From the NCBI GenBank assembly GCA_011365025.1, contig RDOF01000022.1:1-53178 (forward strand): 53,178 nucleotides of DNA. The letters are read 5' to 3'. Below are positions 51,398 to 53,178 of the stretch, piece after piece. The stretch comes from Candidatus Thorarchaeota archaeon (GTDB lineage Archaea > Asgardarchaeota > Thorarchaeia > Thorarchaeales > Thorarchaeaceae). The translations under genes and the position numbers were made by a program. Within the stretch, counting starts at the first letter, position 1. Each line of letters starts with the position of its first letter. The notes below the pieces were generated by a model. The model saw only the letters and a program-made list of their open reading frames with translations, was not told the DNA's origin and did no database searches.

Positions 51398-51814
51398 ATG
51401 GCATCGAAAGAGCTAATTGAGATGTTAAACAAAGCAATAAGTCTGGAGATACAAGTATCCATCCAATACATGTGGCAGCATGTAAGAATATATGGATTCG
51501 ATCACCTCGCCATTGCGGAGGAACTAAAGAAGATTGCAATAGAAGAGATGCAGCATGCAGAAAGCATAGCCGAACGTGTTGACTACCTTGGAGGCATACC
51601 CACTACAAATCCAGCAAAAATTACTGTTGGTGACTCTCCGGAGGAGATGATTACCAACGATATGATGGCCGAAGAAGAAGGAATGGATTTCTATCGTACA
51701 ATTATCGAGAAGGCCGCAGACGAGAAAGACTACGTCACACGAGAGTTGTTCGAGGACATTCTTGCCGATGAGGAAGACCATCACAATATCTTCCGTACAC
51801 TACTCGAAAAATAG
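51398..51814 (+). CDS. Bacterioferritin/ferritin-like diiron protein
   Basis: 138 residues forming the four-helix bundle of bacterioferritin or Dps-like proteins. Iron ligands visible: SLEIQVSIQYMWQH, AIEEMQHAESIAERVDYLGG, EEGMDFYRTIIEKA, and LADEEDHHNIFRTLLE, that is E, E-x-x-H, E, E-x-x-H. ATG 51398 with GGAGG about six bases before it is preferred to the upstream GTG/ATG at 51374. It may store iron or reduce peroxide. It lies near other redox genes. Confidence 0.88.
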   Translation: MASKELIEMLNKAISLEIQVSIQYMWQHVRIYGFDHLAIAEELKKIAIEEMQHAESIAERVDYLGGIPTTNPAKITVGDSPEEMITNDMMAEEEGMDFYRTIIEKAADEKDYVTRELFEDILADEEDHHNIFRTLLEK

Positions 51815-51877
51815 ATTCGCACCGTGGGAAGAATCTCACTGGACAAAGTGTATTCAAGGGACAGCCAAGCAGCCAGT

Positions 51878-52162
51878 CTACCGTCTATGGGGATGATACT
51901 TGAGGTGCATCCCACCATCAATTAGGACCATATTAAAAGGGAAAAGACCGACACGATCGTTAGGCTGAAGAACTATCTCTGCCTTGGCAATTACTCCGTT
52001 AATGAAGCAGTCACCTACATCCTTTGACTTGAAACCTAATCTAGTTAGAAAGTCAGCAAAACATTCCCCCTCCTTGTAGTCACAATGCATGACCGTATCC
52101 TCGTCTGGTCTGCTTCCTGCCACCAAATCCCTAAGCCTGCCATAGAGATGTACTTCTAGCAT
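51878..52162 (-). CDS. MoaD/ThiS-fold ubiquitin-like protein with tail beyond Gly-Gly
   Basis: 94 residues of beta-grasp type: MLEVHLYGRLRDLVAGSRPD at the start, a helix ECFADFLTRLGF, DCFINGVIAKAEIVLQPN and NDRVGLFPFNMVLIDGG. The Gly-Gly at 83-84 lies where MoaD ends, but ten residues (MHLKYHPHRR) follow, so activation like MoaD would need removal of the tail. It resembles the ubiquitin domain of the Mut7-C group by the GLFP-NM motif. No E1 or protease gene is in the window. Function unknown. Confidence 0.75.
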   Translation of the reverse strand: MLEVHLYGRLRDLVAGSRPDEDTVMHCDYKEGECFADFLTRLGFKSKDVGDCFINGVIAKAEIVLQPNDRVGLFPFNMVLIDGGMHLKYHPHRR

Positions 52163-52333
52163 AGAATTGTGAACTCCGAATTGTCAGATAAGGAGCGCTA
52201 TAGGACAAACATGCGAATCTCATCCTTCTGTGACTCAATGGGACCTCATGATTTGGCCTGTGCTTAATATTAATAATAGAATCCTAGAGCATCGTCGAAC
52301 GTAGTATGCTTTGCTGCTACGAGAAACAAAGAG
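52163..52333. other. Gap between MoaD-like and Ntn-hydrolase genes
   Basis: About 170 bases with no clear gene. An AT-rich TTAATATTAATAATAG at 52264-52279 could serve as a promoter TATA region for the plus-strand hydrolase gene; its distance to the GTG gives a leader of about 30 bases. The divergent minus-strand gene starts at 52162. Confidence 0.4.
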
Positions 52334-53178
52334 GTGTTCTTTAGATTGAAGCACTTGCGCTTGGCTGGAACGTATTATGAAATTGGAAAGAGATTTGGAG
52401 AATCGGTTAGAGGTACAATTGAATATGTAGCACCGAAATCTGAGACGCTTGAAAGGGCAAGGGATTGCGAAGCAGAGGTTAGATGCCATTCTCCAGATCT
52501 TTTGGAGGAACTCAAGGGATTCTCCGAGGGATTAGATGTGGATTACGAGTGGGCGATAGCTGCACATCTTGTTCCTCAAGGGATGTCAGGGTGTAACATC
52601 TTCTTTGTAAGAGGAGAGTATACGAATTCGGGGCATCCTCTTTTCATTCGCCATATGGACTGGATTGAGGAAGACCTGCAATATGGTATAATGCTCGAAA
52701 CCAAACCGATTGGAAGACACAAGGCTATTGGATTCAGTTTTTCAGAAATTGGCTGCTACGGGGGCATCAATGAAACTGGACTGACGGTTGGTACAGCCTC
52801 AGTTCCGTTTTATGACGGAAAAACTGGAGTGGGCCTTAGAGACAACTTCGCTACAAGATGGATTCTAGACAATTTCTCTGCAGCAGAAGAAGCAGTGCAG
52901 TATCTTGAAACCATTCCCCATGCAGAAGCCATTTGCTTCCTAGTTGCAGATTCTCGGGGCATATCAGCGCGCATTGAATGTGCGCCAAGAGGAGTGTCAT
53001 CCTTCGTATCGCAAAGCAGCCTGAATGTGGTCTGCAACTTCTTCATGTTGGAAGGAACTCGGCAGTTTGACAAGATGCCCGAAGATGACCGATCACGGAC
53101 CTACTATAGGAGGATCAATGACTGGTTTGAGCAATGTCGAGGAAGAATATCACTAAGCAAAGTGAAGAATTTCTGTAG
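52334..53178 (+). CDS. C45-family (acyl-CoA:6-APA acyltransferase-like) Ntn hydrolase, 3' end missing
   Basis: Partial gene running off the window end, open from GTG 52334 (TTG 52346 also possible). The Ntn signature is seen: QGMSGCNIFFVRG with the nucleophile Cys after Gly, then LFIRHMDW, INETGLTVGTASVPFYDG, NFATRWILDNFSAAEEAVQY and LVADSRGISARIEC. Related enzymes cleave or form amide bonds on penicillins, bile acids or acyl-homoserine lactones; substrate unknown here. The frame is intact through the last full codon. Confidence 0.82.
   Translation, partial: MFFRLKHLRLAGTYYEIGKRFGESVRGTIEYVAPKSETLERARDCEAEVRCHSPDLLEELKGFSEGLDVDYEWAIAAHLVPQGMSGCNIFFVRGEYTNSGHPLFIRHMDWIEEDLQYGIMLETKPIGRHKAIGFSFSEIGCYGGINETGLTVGTASVPFYDGKTGVGLRDNFATRWILDNFSAAEEAVQYLETIPHAEAICFLVADSRGISARIECAPRGVSSFVSQSSLNVVCNFFMLEGTRQFDKMPEDDRSRTYYRRINDWFEQCRGRISLSKVKNFC

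Noticed and set aside
1..53178. CRISPR arrays, tRNA genes and complete insertion sequences
   Set aside because: No regularly spaced repeats, no T-loop/anticodon-arm patterns in gaps, and no transposase with catalytic residues were seen by eye; a tRNAscan and repeat search would confirm.

Overview
The window looks like part of an archaeal chromosome, most likely an Asgard archaeon and possibly Thorarchaeia-like. Archaeal signs are two geranylgeranyl-reductase-family enzymes (archaeal lipid saturation), a Bat-type HTH_10 regulator, a MIG-type G/T mismatch glycosylase, an archaeoflavoprotein, an F420-type LLM enzyme, and TATA-like boxes placed for very short leaders. The Asgard hint is a Ras/Rab/Arf-like small GTPase with an added coiled coil. 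The exact lineage is inference; a 23S or ribosomal-protein tree would settle it. Bacterial-looking genes (RNase PH, full-length transketolase, GlcD/GlcF pair, seryl-tRNA synthetase, neelaredoxin) sit among archaeal ones.

Layout: 1-880 is the 5' third of a 23S rRNA gene on the minus strand, with no 16S or spacer tRNA upstream. From 1.4 to 13 kb lie RNase PH, a Pol-beta-type nucleotidyltransferase, a stand-alone TnpB-like N-terminal domain, then a minus-strand run (nucleoside phosphorylase, GNAT, geranylgeranyl reductase, glutaminyl-cyclase-like peptidase, WD40 protein), zinc-ribbon proteins, an Eis-like acetyltransferase, the mismatch glycosylase, an archaeoflavoprotein and an LLM oxidoreductase. 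From 13 to 16.9 kb are two large paralogous HTH regulators and, divergently, a cluster of very small reading frames. From 17 to 26.5 kb come an MFS carrier, endonuclease III, SerS, ferritin-like and redox proteins, an unrecognised 450-residue enzyme-like protein, superoxide reductase, a membrane-anchored ArsR-like regulator and a three-peptide micro-operon (24.87-25.20 kb).

From 26.5 to 35.9 kb are a GlcD/GlcF-type oxidase divergent from transketolase, a second geranylgeranyl reductase, an HTH_10 regulator, a DMT carrier, and a flavin-oxidase-like/MarR pair behind a clear inverted-repeat operator. From 36 to 45.9 kb are a PRTase-like protein, an orphan two-part DNA methylase with zinc ribbons, a second DMT carrier, the small GTPase, a methyltransferase, membrane proteins, an ECF S component, and a threonine-synthase-like protein fused to a PadR winged helix that lacks the PLP lysine. 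The end holds two MFS carriers, a CaCA cation exchanger, a peroxiredoxin-like protein with Ser at the expected catalytic Cys, a bacterioferritin-like protein, a MoaD/ubiquitin-fold protein with an internal Gly-Gly, and a C45-family hydrolase cut by the window end.

No CRISPR array, complete insertion sequence, prophage or tRNA gene was recognised. The strongest candidates for new biology are the PLP-fold regulator with its palindromic promoter, the three-peptide operon, the small-ORF cluster beside the twin regulators, and the MoaD-like protein with a tail beyond Gly-Gly.
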